Below are positions 1 to 11,936 of a stretch of 64,000 bases of DNA, one piece after another (positions within the stretch are counted from its first letter, which is position 1; every line of letters starts with the position of its first letter). Position numbers and translations under genes: made by a program. The stretch spans positions 33,450,040 to 33,514,039 of the forward strand of contig OY829546.1 in NCBI GenBank assembly GCA_963691705.1, in the 5' to 3' direction. The notes beneath the pieces were generated by a model. It searched no databases, was not told where the DNA came from, and saw only the letters and a program-made list of their open reading frames with translations. This stretch comes from Viola odorata. Lineage: Eukaryota > Streptophyta > Magnoliopsida > Malpighiales > Violaceae.

Positions 1-1685
1 GGAGATTACTAGTGTTGTCTGGGTAAACCCAGGGGTGTTGATGAGGGATGAGTTATTCTATGCTAACACCTTACTAGGGATAGACACGTCTTTCCGTATT
101 GGAGAATTCGCTTTGTATAAGCATTCGGAAGAGTGCATTACTAGTAAGCATTTCTCCTTCCGCGTTATCACTTGATTTTACTTGCCGTTCTAACACGCTT
201 CGTTGGCAGAAAATGCTGAGGATCAATCGTCTGGAGGGAATGATGCTCTTTAAACGTGATACCACTCCAAACGCTACCGGCTTCTCCACCGCCCGAGGGT
301 TCCAGTCGTCAGACTACTCCACCAAAAAAGAGGAGAACTAAGATAGTCGCAGGGGGAGGGCGCAACATCTCTGCCCGAGCCTCTCGTTTCCTTGATAATT
401 GGCTACCTGTTCGGGGTAGAGGAGTAACTTCGAGTCATCCTACAACTAGGATAATTGACAACGATAATGAGGAAATGGATATCGAGACAGAGCTTCGTCA
501 TGCTTCCTCGGCTCAACGGAGGAAACTCAGGGTGGAGAAAAATAATCTGACTGCTGAGGTTTCTTTTAAAATGGTCAGCGACGTCCCTACCATGGTAATT
601 GACGCCTCTACTGTGGCGAGTACTTCTGAAACAGCAAAGATTGCTGAGGCGTCAACTGGCGCTCCTCCCAAGGTTACTGAAGTCCCGTTAGCAGCGGATT
701 CGCTTCCACCGACTAACGCCCCTGACTCTCCTATTTCTTCTTGTATTCCTGATATGGTGATGTCAGCTCCTGACTGGAGCGTGTTTCCTGACACACCGAC
801 AAGGGTCCTCAACTGTTATTCTTTACTTCCATTTCGGGTGTCGACGGTTCCGCCAAAGGTTCTTCTCCCTCCATTATCGCCAATCTTTCCCCTTAGGGTC
901 CTCAAGGAGTTCCTTCTCACCGGTTGGATTTATCAACCTTAGGCACTAACGGGTTTCGTCCCTTAGGGGTGTCGGACCCGTTGTTGCGAGATCAACCGAC
1001 GGCCTTCCTGGCGGGTGAGATATTCGGTTCGCCTGAGGATAAAGAGGCATTGCTGCGGTTTCCCCCGATATTCAGCACACACGTGTTCTGAATGACGCAC
1101 TGGCCGGCTTTCGCCACCTGCACTACTTTTTTGAGGCTTATGGTGACAAACTTCGAGGTTCGTCTGACTCGAAGGAGCGATTGGATGCCGCCTTGGCTAA
1201 AGTGAAAGAGTTAACGCGTCTTCAAACCCGTACCCTGGCAGAACTGAATGATTGCAGCGCCAAACTTGCCAGAGAAAAGTCTAAGGGGAAAGCCAAGGTT
1301 GAGTTGCTAGAGGCAGAGCTGGTTAAGGGGTCGGCCAAGGTTGGGTTATTGGAGCCAAAACTGGTTAAGGGGGAGGCCAAGGTTGGGTTATTGGAGGCAG
1401 AGTTGGTGTCAGCGGATAAAAGAAATTCTCTTCTTCGTGAAGAGATATCAGCTTGTAACGCGTATCTGGAAAGGTGCCTTCAAAGATAAACTGGTGGAAG
1501 AAGAGAGCCATGCAAGCCTTTACCGCCGGATTCACGGACTATTATCACGGTGGGTCTTTTGATCCGGCTAAGATAGCCGATTATGCCTCTGAAAAAATGA
1601 ATGAAATAGACGTGAGCGAGGAAGTTTTCTTTTCTTCAGGAGAGGAGGAGGAAGGCGATGGGGGCAATGCGGGGGTGCTCCCGTA
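1..1685 (+). pseudogene. Antisense gene c of element A, 3' part (decayed)
   Basis: This is opposite in direction to A's gag-pol and homologous to the genes at 27,029 (B) and 51,529 (G). Positions 1-143 encode the end of the N-terminal domain (…EFALYKHSEECIT). A 66-base intron follows (144-209, GTAAGC…GGCAG), with phase 1 as in B and G. Exon 2 encodes a basic stretch with PPKKRR, the NWLP motif, a Ser/Pro-rich region and a coiled coil ending near VLP. One extra T near 250 and further frameshifts near 900-1,150 break the frame. The coil is longer than in B and G because of a triplicated 42-bp unit. Function is unknown. Confidence 0.75.
1292..1417 (+). repeat. In-frame 42-bp tandem triplication in the gene c coiled coil
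   Basis: Three units begin at 1,292, 1,334 and 1,376, each encoding 14 residues starting AKV.LLE. Homologous copies at 28,900 and 61,395 have one unit. Fourteen residues are two heptads, so the expansion keeps the coil register. Confidence 0.85.
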
Positions 1686-2033
1686 ATCAGACGGTGCTTA
1701 TGCAGCGGGGGGTGTCAAGAGCTCCTCTCATTTCCATTAGTCATTCTTTCTTTTTATTCCGAACATTGATCCCATTCGGTTTGTAATAATTAATAACGCT
1801 TGGCTTGTGACAGCGTTTAGAATTCCCCTTCGAATAATGATTGATCTTTGTTACGCTATCTCTTTCTTTTGCGTTATCTCAACAACTGTCCGTAGAGTTA
1901 ACGCTGCGCCACGATATTTTTGTCTCCGCGTTGCCGTGCTTGTTTCGATTTGAAAGTCGATTCCACTTGTCAGAGCATTTAATGCTTGGGATCCCCTCAT
2001 TAATGCGAGAGAGAAGTCATGATGGCTAGAATA

Positions 2034-2192
2034 CACGTGTCTGTTCGTGGAGACGCTAGGGATTGTCGTGCCCTAGGAACTGACGAAATCGAGGCGTCTT
2101 TTCACTTTTCTAGGGTTGTACTCATTGATCACGTCTTTTCTAGGCGACGACGGTTGCAACAGTCGTTTTGGCTGACCACTAGGGTTATAAAA
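2034..2192 (+). promoter_or_regulatory. Promoter of antisense gene d (element A)
   Basis: A CACGTG box (2,034-2,039) inside ACACGTGT is followed about 150 bases later by TATAAAA (2,186-2,192) within AGGGTTATAAAACCC. The same pair occurs upstream of the gene d copies at 29,374/29,524 and 61,916/62,062. Promoter role is inferred from conservation and position. Confidence 0.65.
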
Positions 2193-2349
2193 CCCAATAC
2201 ATGTTATTTTTCTCTCTTTTGTTATTTCATTTTCGCTTCTCCCTCTCGAGCCGACTTGTGTTTTTTCTTTCCACCGTTTGGGCGTTCTGAGTTTTTCCTC
2301 CAAAAAGGTACTTCTATCCTCATCCGCCATCTTTTTCATCTTTTCTTTC

Positions 2350-4635
2350 CACCTGTTGATGAGGAAAAAAAATGAGAATACTGCCACCACCATCACCTCC
2401 TCATCCATACTTCAAGATCATTTGTCTAAACACAATGCCGATATCCCTGAGGATTATAAGCCTTTTGTTGCTTCCGATTCACTTCGCCTTAATAGTGTAA
2501 TGCCTGGTAATATCAGGCTCCTGTATGCCAAGATGTTTGGCTATGGCTTCAAGTTCCCTCTTGATCCTTTTATCAAAGGGTTGTTTGTTGCTCTGGATGT
2601 GAATCTCGTTCAGTTGGGTCCTAACGAGTACTGTTGCGTTTATGCATTTCTAGAACTCTGTAGATATAAAGGGATTACCTCTCCTTCCCTTTTATTACTT
2701 AAATCTCTTTTCCAATTGTATAGCCGTAGGTGTGTGATAGCAATATCACCCCATTATGATGATGATTCTCTCAAACCCTTCACTTGGAAATTCCTGCACC
2801 TCGAGTCTTCCATTGAAGATTGGAAGAACAATTTTTTTGTTATCGAGCAACCTAGCCCCTAGTGGCGGACTGGTTTTAACCATGCTATCAGGGACAGTGC
2901 CTGGGGTCATCGGACGGCTCTTCCTCAGCCTAAACAAGGCTGGTTAGACAAACTGTTCGAGTTGGACATCTACGTTCATACTCGCAAGTTGGCTTGCGGC
3001 ATTGACATTCGAGCCTGTATCGAGAGTGAGTGTTGTGTCATTTTCTTTGTTACTTCCGGTAGTACTAACGCTAACATTTTGTCGTGATTGTGCAGCTCCT
3101 GATCCTAATCGAGTCAAAAAGCGTTAGGAGACGAGAGCGGAGGGCCTTAAAGAGGGGAGAAGGAACTGCCACTGCCGCTGCCACTGCTACTCCAGTCATA
3201 TCATCTACTGTGACTGTAAACCCCATCCACGCACCTTCTTCCGCGGCTGGTGAGGGATCCGTCACCATTCCTATTTCTATCCCAGTTGTATCCATTGCCG
3301 TTGCTCCTATTCCAACGTCTTCTTCCCGGGCTCCCCCAAAGAAGAAAAAGAAGAAGACAGTGGGCGTTGCCACCCTTACTCTCTCTTCAGACGCAGTCGG
3401 TGACACTGTCACTGTATGTGTCTCTTTTATTTTTGCATTGTTTCAGTCATTGCTTCTTAGCGTTCTTTGACGCTTTCTTTTATTTTCTTATCTTTCTTAC
3501 TCGTGGCTTCTCTGCAGGATACCGTTGTCGCCCCTACCCAGTTACCATCATTGGGCGACATGGACCTAGGCCGTGTGCTTCGATGTACTGCCAAGAGGCA
3601 ACGACCCACTGGGGAAAGCGCGAGTCCGCCAACGAATCCTGTTATCAATGCTGCCCTTTTTGCTTCGATGCCGCCTCTTGGCAGCCAGTTTTCCGACCCT
3701 TTGGGGACTATGTCTTTTGATGCTTCTCCCAATTCTCTTAACTTCGCACTTCCTCATTCCTATTCCATTGTCCTGGGCTTTACTGAGGACTTTACGGGGG
3801 TCGACTTTCCGCCCTTTCAGTCTCACGGTCCTTTTGGGCTTCATGGGGGTATTTCTTCCAGCCAACCTCCCTCTCCTCTTAACCTGCACTTTGTTCCTTC
3901 TAGAGCCTCGATGTATCGCCCTGGTAGTGATAACATACCTCATATGATCGTTGGGGGAGTCTGGGCCCGTTACCCATCAGGTTAACTTGAGTAACTTGCG
4001 CAGAGTTGGGTTTGCGGCCGCTGAGGGAGATAGCTCAACAGGAATTTCTTCTTTTTTGGCTGCTCACGCGTTAACGTCTCCCGAGGAGAAGGAGGCGTTT
4101 CTTTCCCGTCCTGTTGATGAGCAGTTGGCTTTCGTGCGTTCCACCTTATTCTCTGGTTTCTCTCAGTTTCACTACTGGTCCTAGTATATGTCGCAGTTCC
4201 GCCCGCCGCGATCTTTCCGACGAGCTAGCTAAGGAGCGAGAAGAAAAGAAGAGGTTGTCGGGGGAATGTCAAGGGTTGGTGGTAGCTTTGGCGATGGCCA
4301 AGAAAGATTTGAAAGTGACCAGGGAGTAGGAGGCAGCTAGGGCGTCTGATCTCGAGGCTGCGTTAACGGCAGAAAGAGCTACCAGGGTGGCATTGCAGGA
4401 GGAAACAACCGCATTAGAGAAAGAGTCGTCTGAGAAGGGCAAGTGGTACGCTGAGAATACGGCCCGCATCATGTCTGACTGCTTCGTGGAAATTTACGGA
4501 GAAGACGTGTATGATGCTGAGGCCCTTATTGACGGCTTTCGGAGGAGATCAGGGAGTCTTACGGATGAGCAGTTTCGTCAAGAGAGAATGGAGGGTAACG
4601 AGGGACAAGGGGACAACGAGGCTGGCACGCAATAG
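2350..4635 (+). pseudogene. Antisense gene d of element A (decayed)
   Basis: This is homologous to gene d of B (29,702) and G (62,242). The start codon region is missing compared with G, apparently a deletion of about 45 bases after TTTCCACC. Exon 1 encodes the Transposase_28-like domain (LRLNSV…LYAKMFGYGF…NEYCCVYAFLELC) with a stop at 2,860. Intron 1 is 3,026-3,095 (70 bases, GTGAGT…GTGCAG, branch-like TACTAAC at 3,063). Exon 2 is basic and Ser/Thr/Pro-rich with KKKKKK. Intron 2 is about 3,414-3,517. Exon 3 encodes a long disordered stretch, THQVNLSNL, FHYWS and a C-terminal coiled coil to 4,635. Frameshifts occur near 3,120, 3,960 and 4,185, and a stop at 4,327. Confidence 0.75.
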
Positions 4636-5519
4636 GCGTTATTATCACCTCTTTTTGTTTTTCACTCTTGAGGGCTTTTTCGCCTTTTTGTAGTCCCTTG
4701 AGGGTTTTTCAAACAGTTCGTACATATATATTATTTATTTTCGTAACTAATCCCCTTTTCCACCATCTCTTTTTCTTTGAACTTTCACAATAAGATAGTT
4801 ATCATGGCGGGATAACATCATTCCGCCAGAGGATGAGATCCTCACAGCGTCATCCTATACTCTGTAGGATGACAAACATCGATAACGAATTCTGCACTAG
4901 ATATCGCGATATGACTTAACCCTGCGTCTTCCGATGCCGGTGTAGAATAACGCTGCCCAGCAGATAATTTTAGAAGTAGAACTCATAGAAGCGATTCCTA
5001 ATCAATATTATTCTCGACGCGTGGTGTATACCCGCATGCGCCATCGAAGTGGCAGTATCCTTCCGGAGGCATTACACTGCTTGAAGAGATAACTCCATCG
5101 ACGAGAATTCACCTAGGATGAGCATTTTCATAACGGCATCGTGCTGACGCAGGTATTCTCAACCAACGACAAAAAAGTCCTTATAGACGAAGAATTTCCA
5201 TGTACATAAACGCAGACTTATCCCCTTCCACAATAACAGATATCAAAGGGCCCAATCGCGTGTGTTCCCCTAACTGTATTTCCTTAACTGAGGCGGCAGG
5301 AACTCTAGCCATTGCCCATGCACCTATCGCCATGACATGCTCATGATGCTATCGCTTGTGCAGGTATCAATTTTCCTCTCGCTTCCACAAGATCCTACAC
5401 ACTCTCAGTCGATGCTTTAGAGCATTAGTCAAAATATTATGCGATGATTAAACGTTAATTACCATTTAGGAGCCGTTGCGCCTCCACATCCATGGGTCGT
5501 TAGTGTTATCCATGTCGCT
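4636..5519. other. Spacer of element A without recognised genes
   Basis: Non-coding stretch between the end of antisense gene d and the spacer repeats, part of A's region downstream of pol. I see no gene or strong repeat here. The matching stretch in B is about 32,015-32,790. Confidence 0.6.
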
Positions 5520-6195
5520 TTCTCAACCAGCCATCTTCACCAGGGATTTCCCATCTAGTTACTCGCTGGGATTTTGTGACATATCGCTTTCTTAACCAGC
5601 CATCTTCACTAGGGATTTCCCATCTGGTTACTCGTTGTGATTTCGCGATTTCTTCCTGCATTTCCAAATTTCCACGGTCGGCCCGAACAGTGTCTCCTCT
5701 TAGTGAGTTGTCTGATCAAGACCAACCTTCACAAGGATAGGACTTTTCATATCCAGGCGTTGACCTCGCATCCCAGAGTCGTGCCCTCACTTAGTGAGCC
5801 ATCTGTATTAGCCCAGACATCACAAGGATAAGACTTTTCACTTCTAGGATGGAGTTTCTATCTCTCTGGGGCGTGCCACGTCTTTGTGAACCGTTTGTGT
5901 TAGCCCGGTTACAAGGATAGGACTTTTCACTCCCAAAGAAGTCAGGGCGTGCCTCATCTTGGTGGGTCGTCTGTGTTAGAACGGTTGCCACATGGATAGG
6001 ACTTTGCACTTTCAGGGGTGTCAAAACGTGTCTCGTCTTAACGGCCCGCCTATGTTAGCGTGACTGCCCCCAAGGATAGGACTTTTCACTTCCGACATTT
6101 ATTTTTAGGTATGCCAGGGCGTGCCCTCACTTAGTGAGCCGTCTGATCAGGACCGACTGTCACAAGGATAGGACTTTTCACTCTTGGAACCCTTC
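5520..6195. repeat. Degenerate 80-90 bp tandem repeats in the A spacer
   Basis: About six imperfect units share a core like AAGGATAGGACTTTTCAC (near 5,735, 5,823, 5,913, 5,994, 6,074 and 6,165). Before them is a twofold ~70-bp repeat with CCAGCCATCTTCACYAGGG (5,527 and 5,597). The same core repeats in B at 32,811-33,245. Tandem repeats in the region between pol and the 3' LTR are a known property of Tat/Ogre elements. Confidence 0.8.
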
Positions 6196-6305
6196 TTCGT
6201 TTATCATCTGCACATAGTCAACAGCCACAAAACACACAAGAACATTCTCTATTCGAGTGTTAGCACACGTTAGGGCTGGCGTTAGCAAAAAGGTACAGAG
6301 ATATA

Positions 6306-9300
6306 TCAAGATCTAGCATGGTATAATTTCAAACGAGCTATATTCCAAGAGTTGGGTAAGGGAGTACCGTCAAGTGTTTCCAGGTGATACGCTCCCTTTC
6401 CGATAACGCGGGTAACGCGGTATGGGCCGTCCCAGTTCGGACTGAGTTTTCGCATATGCTGTTCGGCGGCTCGTTTGTCTCTGAGTACCAAGTCACCTAC
6501 TTTCAGCAGTCGTTCTTTGACGCGCCTATTGTGATAACGCGCCATTTTTTATTTATAATGGAGAGTTTTCAGAAGGGCTTCCTCATGTCATTCTGGTAAC
6601 GTATCAAGGTTTGCTCGTAACCTTTCCTCGTTCAGTTCCTCCCTGAAGTACGACACTCGCAAGCTTAAAGTACCGATCACCACCGGTGTTAAAGCCTCAG
6701 TGCTGAAAACCAGTGTGAAAGGCATTTCTCCAGTGTTGGTTTTAACGGCCATGCGGTACGCCCACATCATGTATGGAAGCTCGTCTTCCCATTTCTTTTT
6801 AGACTCTTCCAGGTTTTTCTTTATGCCGCTGAGGATACTTTGATTCGTCTTGACCGTTGGTCTGCGGGTGAGCCACGGAAGAGAACCTTTGTTCGATCTG
6901 GAATTCTGCGCATTGATCTCTAAAGAACTGGCTGGTGAATTGTGTCCCGTTGTCGCTGACTAGGACATGGGGTACACCGAACCTCATAATAACTTGGTGT
7001 TTAAAGAAACGCCAAATTCTCTTCGTCATGATGTTGGCAACCGCTTCCGCTTCGGACCATTTCGTGAAGTAATCTACCACCACGACCATAAATTTTAGTT
7101 GAGATCTTGCCTTTGGAAACGATCCCAGGATATCAATCCCCTATTTCGCGAAAGGACAAGGGGCCACAATTTTAGAGATTTCCGTGGCGGGCTGTCAAGG
7201 AATCTTGGAGAACTCCTGACATTTTTGACATGTCCGTACATAATTGTGGCAATCTCTTCGAATAGTAGGCTAGTAGAATCTGGACCTGAAGACTTGCGCG
7301 GCTAAGGTGCCGCATATCCCTTCATGGATTTCCCGCAAGGTGTGAAGACCCTTTTGATCTGTTATACACTTGGCGGTCGGGTGAGAAAGCATCTCCGAAC
7401 CATTTCCCCGTCGTAGTATTGCACTGTGTTGCTTGTTTCAGCACTTTCTTTTTCTCGGCGTTGTCCGCAGGTAACTCCTCATGTTTTAAGTATTTTATTA
7501 CGGGGATTCACCAGTCATTTTCAATTTCTTCCACGCACAACGACGCTTGCTCTTCCATGAAGGAGGGTACCGATATCTCTCGATAGTATACACCCTTAGG
7601 TACTGACGCATCCAGATTTGCGACGAGTTTGGCCAAGCCGTCTGCCTCAGCGTTATCCTCTCGGGGAATATGCTCAAAGCTGACCTGCATGCCACTTTTC
7701 TTTATTTCCAACAACTCGCGCTTTACTTTAGCGAGGTACTGCACCATGATGGGCTCTCTAGCCTGAGAGTGTCCCAGGACTTGGTCTATTATCAATTTAG
7801 AATCTCCACAAATCTTTAGTCGCAAGTCTCCCATCATTCTCGTATCATGTATAGCCTTGGTGGAAAAGCTTCTCCCTATCCTGAGTCCAGCTAGTAACGC
7901 CTCATACTCTGCTGCGTTATAGGATAACAGCTGCAGTATTCTGATGGCGTATCGTATCTGCATGGCATGTGGCCCGATTATGAAGATTCCAGCTCCGGCT
8001 AGTTCTTGATTTTTGGCTCCATCCATATGAACAACCCACAAGTCGGTGTAGGTTTCAGGGAATGGGAGGTCCAAATCATCTTTTTCCTCTTCCGGTAGGT
8101 CCATTAACGGGTCCTCTGTAAAGGTGCACTCGGTTATGAAGTCTTCTAGGACTTGGGCTTTCACGGAGGGTCGATTTTTATATCGCAACCCGTACTGCTT
8201 GAGTTTGATAGCCCAAATCAGCATTCTTCCCGACGACTCAAGTTTCCGGAATATCCTTTTCAATGGCTGGTCAGTAACTACGATGACGGGATGGGCCTGG
8301 AAGTATCTGTCCATTTTCCGCGTGGCTTGAATTACCGCAAACGCTGTTTTCTCAATGCGAGCGTATCGCAGCTCAGCATCTTTCAAGACGTGACTGACGA
8401 AGTAGACAGGGTGGTGCAGGCGGTTGCCGTCTCGAACGAGGACGACATTAACCACTTCGTCTGTAACGTCGAGGTATAAATATAGGGTGTCGCCCGGTTC
8501 TGGCCTTGTCAACACCAGGTCGGACGATAAATAGGCTTTCAGACTCAAAAAAGCCTCTTCACATTCCGCTGTCCACCCAAAAGGGGATTTCTTGCGAATG
8601 ACTTTGAAAAAAGGAAGGTATCTCTCGCCCTGCTTGGAGATAAACCCTCCTAGGGCGATGACACGCCCTGCCAATTTTTGCACCTCCTTAACGGTTCGAG
8701 GAGATATCATGTCTTGGATAGCTTTGACTTTCGAGAGGTTGGGTTGGATACCTTTCTAACTGACCACGTAGCTCAGAAATTTGCCCGTTTGGAATGTAAA
8801 CATACATTTACGGGGATTCAGCTTCATCTGGTACTCTCTCATCACATCAAAAACTTCTTTCAAATCGAGAAAGTGGTCCTTGAAGCTTTAGATTTTGACC
8901 AGTATGTCGTCAATGTAGGCTTCCACGCTCTTTCCGATCTGCTTCTCAAATATTTTATTTGCCATACATTGGAAAGTTGCTCCAGTGTTCTTCAGCCCAA
9001 ACGGCATCGCCGTGTAGCAGTAAGTGGCTTTTGAAGTGATGAAGGCGGTCTTTTCTTCATCCTCGGCGGCCATAGGGATTTGATGATACTCGGAGTTGGC
9101 GTCTAGCGAGCTCAGATACGCATACCCAGCGGTCTGATCGACTAGCTGGTCGATTCGAGGGAGCGGGTAGCAATCTTTGGGGCAGACATCATTCAGGTCA
9201 GTGAAGTCGATGCACATACGCCAATCTCCATTGGGCTTCGGAACAAGAACTGGATTAGCCAACCAGGTTGGATATTGGACTTTAAGTATGAAACCTGCGC

Positions 9301-10093
9301 CCAGGAGCTTCGTCACCTCCTTATCAACGGCTAACGCCTTTTCTGTGGAAAATGCTCGCCATTTCTGCTGGACGGGTTTGACACAGGCATCGACATTAAG
9401 TCTGTGTTCCGCCACTTCTCGCGAGATACCAGGCATATCCGTAGGCTTTCATGCGAATTCTCCTTTGCATTTGTTCAATAGCTGAGCTAATTGGAGGTTT
9501 TCCTCGGGACTGAGCTTTTCGCTAACCAGGAAATTCGCCTCCGTGATCCCGTTAACTGGTACGGGTACCATCTTGGCCATAGGCTGAGTGCGCTTCTCAT
9601 CGTTCTGGCCATATGGATCCACCGTAACACACACGTACCTGTCACAACTCTTCTGAGTTATGAGCAAATAGCAATCAGCCACCAGTTTCTGATCGCCTTT
9701 GATTGATACCACCCCCTCCTAGGAGGGATACTTCATCCTCAAATGCTTTTGAGATGTCGCTGCCCCAAAACGGTTGAGGAACGGTCGCCCGAGTATGGCA
9801 TTGTAAGGCAGGGTGAGGTCAACGACTAGGAATAATAGCTCCTCTGACCATTTGGACGTGTCTTCTCTAAAGTGCACTGGCAACATTGTAACTCCAGTTA
9901 TAGGGATAGGTACTCCATCTACCCCAATTATCGGCTTCTTGCACGATGCCAGTCCATCTACTGGGCGTTTCATGAGGTTATAGGCCTCCAACGAAAATAG
10001 ATTCACTGCGCTTCCATTGTCAATGAGAGTTCTTCTAACCCCATGGTTGTCGATAACAGGCGTGACTACTAACGCATCGTTATGTGGGAACAC
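6306..10093 (-). pseudogene. pol: pol of element A (protease, RT, RNase H, second RNase H, integrase)
   Basis: Read right to left: protease (10,093-9,719) with TLIDNGSAVNLF and ILGRPFLNRFG; RT (about 9,470-8,700) with WRMCIDFTDLN and YIDD; RNase H (8,450-8,100); second RNase H (8,030-7,620) with DGAKN, AAEYEALLAG and GDSKLI; integrase (about 7,370-6,700) with a GIDILG aspartate and SDNGTQFT; and a C-terminal chromatin-side domain ending LYHARS (6,306). Stops at 9,719 and 9,449 replace tryptophans conserved in E. Further stops or frameshifts lie near 8,887, 7,507, 7,300-7,100 and 6,800. It is not functional. Confidence 0.9.
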
Positions 10094-11849
10094 GACGCCT
10101 TAGTGGCAAATTCTCCGAGGTATCCTTCTTCTACCAAACGCTCTATTGCCAGCTTTAGTTCCCTACACGCGTCTGTAGAGTGTCCTTTGACTTTATGAAA
10201 TTTGAAAAAGGCATTTTCCCTTCCTCCCATGACCACTCCTGGCTTTACGGGGGCTAGATAGCGAATAAGGAGGTTCCGCTGTTCCACAATTGCTAAGATC
10301 TCGGCCCTTGGCAATATCAGGGAAGAAAAGTCTGGGTCGTAAATCCGGCCCTTGGGAGGATCTGCCTGCCGCCGAGTAGGGGAGTTGCCAGATCTTCCCC
10401 TTGAAGAGTTGCCTCTTCGCCTGTTGGAGGTTTTTGGGATATGATCTTTTTGTTAGGCGTAATCGTCTACAAAACGGTCGTCAGGGATCGCGTTACTAGG
10501 AACGTTAGGTGCCTGAGGTACATTTTGTGGCATGTTTTGGGTTTTGTCTCTATTTTCTTCTTCCTCCATTCTTGCGTAATTATGCGCTTTCAGTCTCAAC
10601 GCATCTAAGGTTGGCGGGGGGTCCACCATTAACGTGTCTCGTAATTTCTCATAACAACAGTTCCGCTTCAAGGCTTCCACGACAAAATCAATAGTAACGC
10701 CTGACATTAACGAAATTTCTAGGTCAAAACGACTGAGAAAATCTTTTAAAGACTCCTGAGGTCTCCTATGTATGTTGAATAGCGTTGCAGCAGATTTTCT
10801 GATGGGGACCGCGGTACTGAACCGGCTTTGAAACTTGGATTCCAGCTGCGCGAAGCTGCTTATGGATTTTGTTGGTAGACCCTCGAACCAGAGGCGCGCA
10901 ACTCCTGCCACTGTCATGACAAATATCTGGCACAAAGCCGCATCATTGTGGGTTTAGAGTTGCACGAAGTCTTTCACCTTGTTAAGGTGGGAAATGGGGT
11001 CTCTAGTGCTGTCATAGGACTCCATGGGGAGCTTCACATGTTGGCTGACCTTATGGCGCCTTATGCGATGACTGAATGGGTGGCCCGAGGTGTCATCCAG
11101 GATTTCGCGAGTGTTACGAGATGGTGACGTTTCCGGGTGATCCCTACGGTTCTTAGGATCGGGAGTGTGATGACGCCTAGGAGATCAGGTACGACTCCTT
11201 GGCGAACGAGTTCGATACCTTCGGCTACTGGATCTCTCACTACGCTCGGGGGATGCATCTCTGTCCATTTCTCCCCGTCGACCATCCCAGCGATCTCTAT
11301 ACTCGTCAAGCCGTCTTTCCCCTTGGGAGACGGGAATTTGCAGCGCGTGTGGCACGTAAGGCTCTACTTGCCTCTGAGCGAGTGGCACAAGGCTAATTGG
11401 TGTATCAGTCGCGGGCAAGGTCAACAGAATGCTTCTGTGTTGCAAGGGCGATAAGGGTCGTTCGGTGATAATAGATGATGTAAAAATAGCCTAGGAAGGA
11501 ACACTCAACCCAGAAACATCTGGCGTGATTCTTGCAGCCAGCTCGGTTAAGTAATCCAGCCGAGAACGAAGAGCAGATATTTCACTCGCGAAGGGGTTGC
11601 TTGCGCCATCCAACATGGATCCTCTTGGCGGAGGGGTGGAAAAACTGGATCCCGCCATCTAGGATAGAGGGTGCTCATTTGGGAAGAGGGCGCTCCTCCT
11701 ATCGATCTAAAGAAGAGATCTAAAGATTTCGGAGTAGTCTCCGGTGTCATGGTAGAGTCGTCAGTAGTGGCGAAAGGAAAGAGTTGTCTGCGAATCGCAA
11801 AAGGAATTCCAAAAGATGGAGGTTGTGTGGACTCCGAATCAGAAGCCAT
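10069..11849 (-). pseudogene. gag: gag of element A (decayed)
   Basis: The start MASDSEST at 11,849 matches B (39,788) and resembles E (53,430). It has an arginine/serine-rich stretch (RSPRSR, 11,190), a capsid-like core (GVARLWFEGLP…RFSTAVPIRKSAATLF, 10,935-10,600) and a C-terminal motif FFKFHKVKGHSTDACRELK (about 10,200). In E the last begins with Cys, so the Cys is lost here. Frameshifts lie near 11,550 and 11,185, with a stop at about 10,953. The gag-protease linker present in E is deleted and gag runs almost directly into FPHNDALVVTPV. Confidence 0.87.
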
Positions 11850-11915
11850 GATCGTTCCGATATTCCAAGAAAGACACATCTTGGCTATTAAGGACGCTCA
11901 CCTAATGAACCAAAG

Positions 11916-11933
11916 CTCTCAATGAAAGTACCA
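11916..11933 (-). other. Primer-binding site of element A
   Basis: On the minus strand this reads TGGTACTTTCATTGAGAG, three bases inside the LTR end. B and E have TGGTGCTCTCGTTGAGAT and TGGTGCTTTCGTTGAGAG at the same place. I do not assign the primer tRNA. Confidence 0.75.
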
Positions 11934-11936
11934 GTT

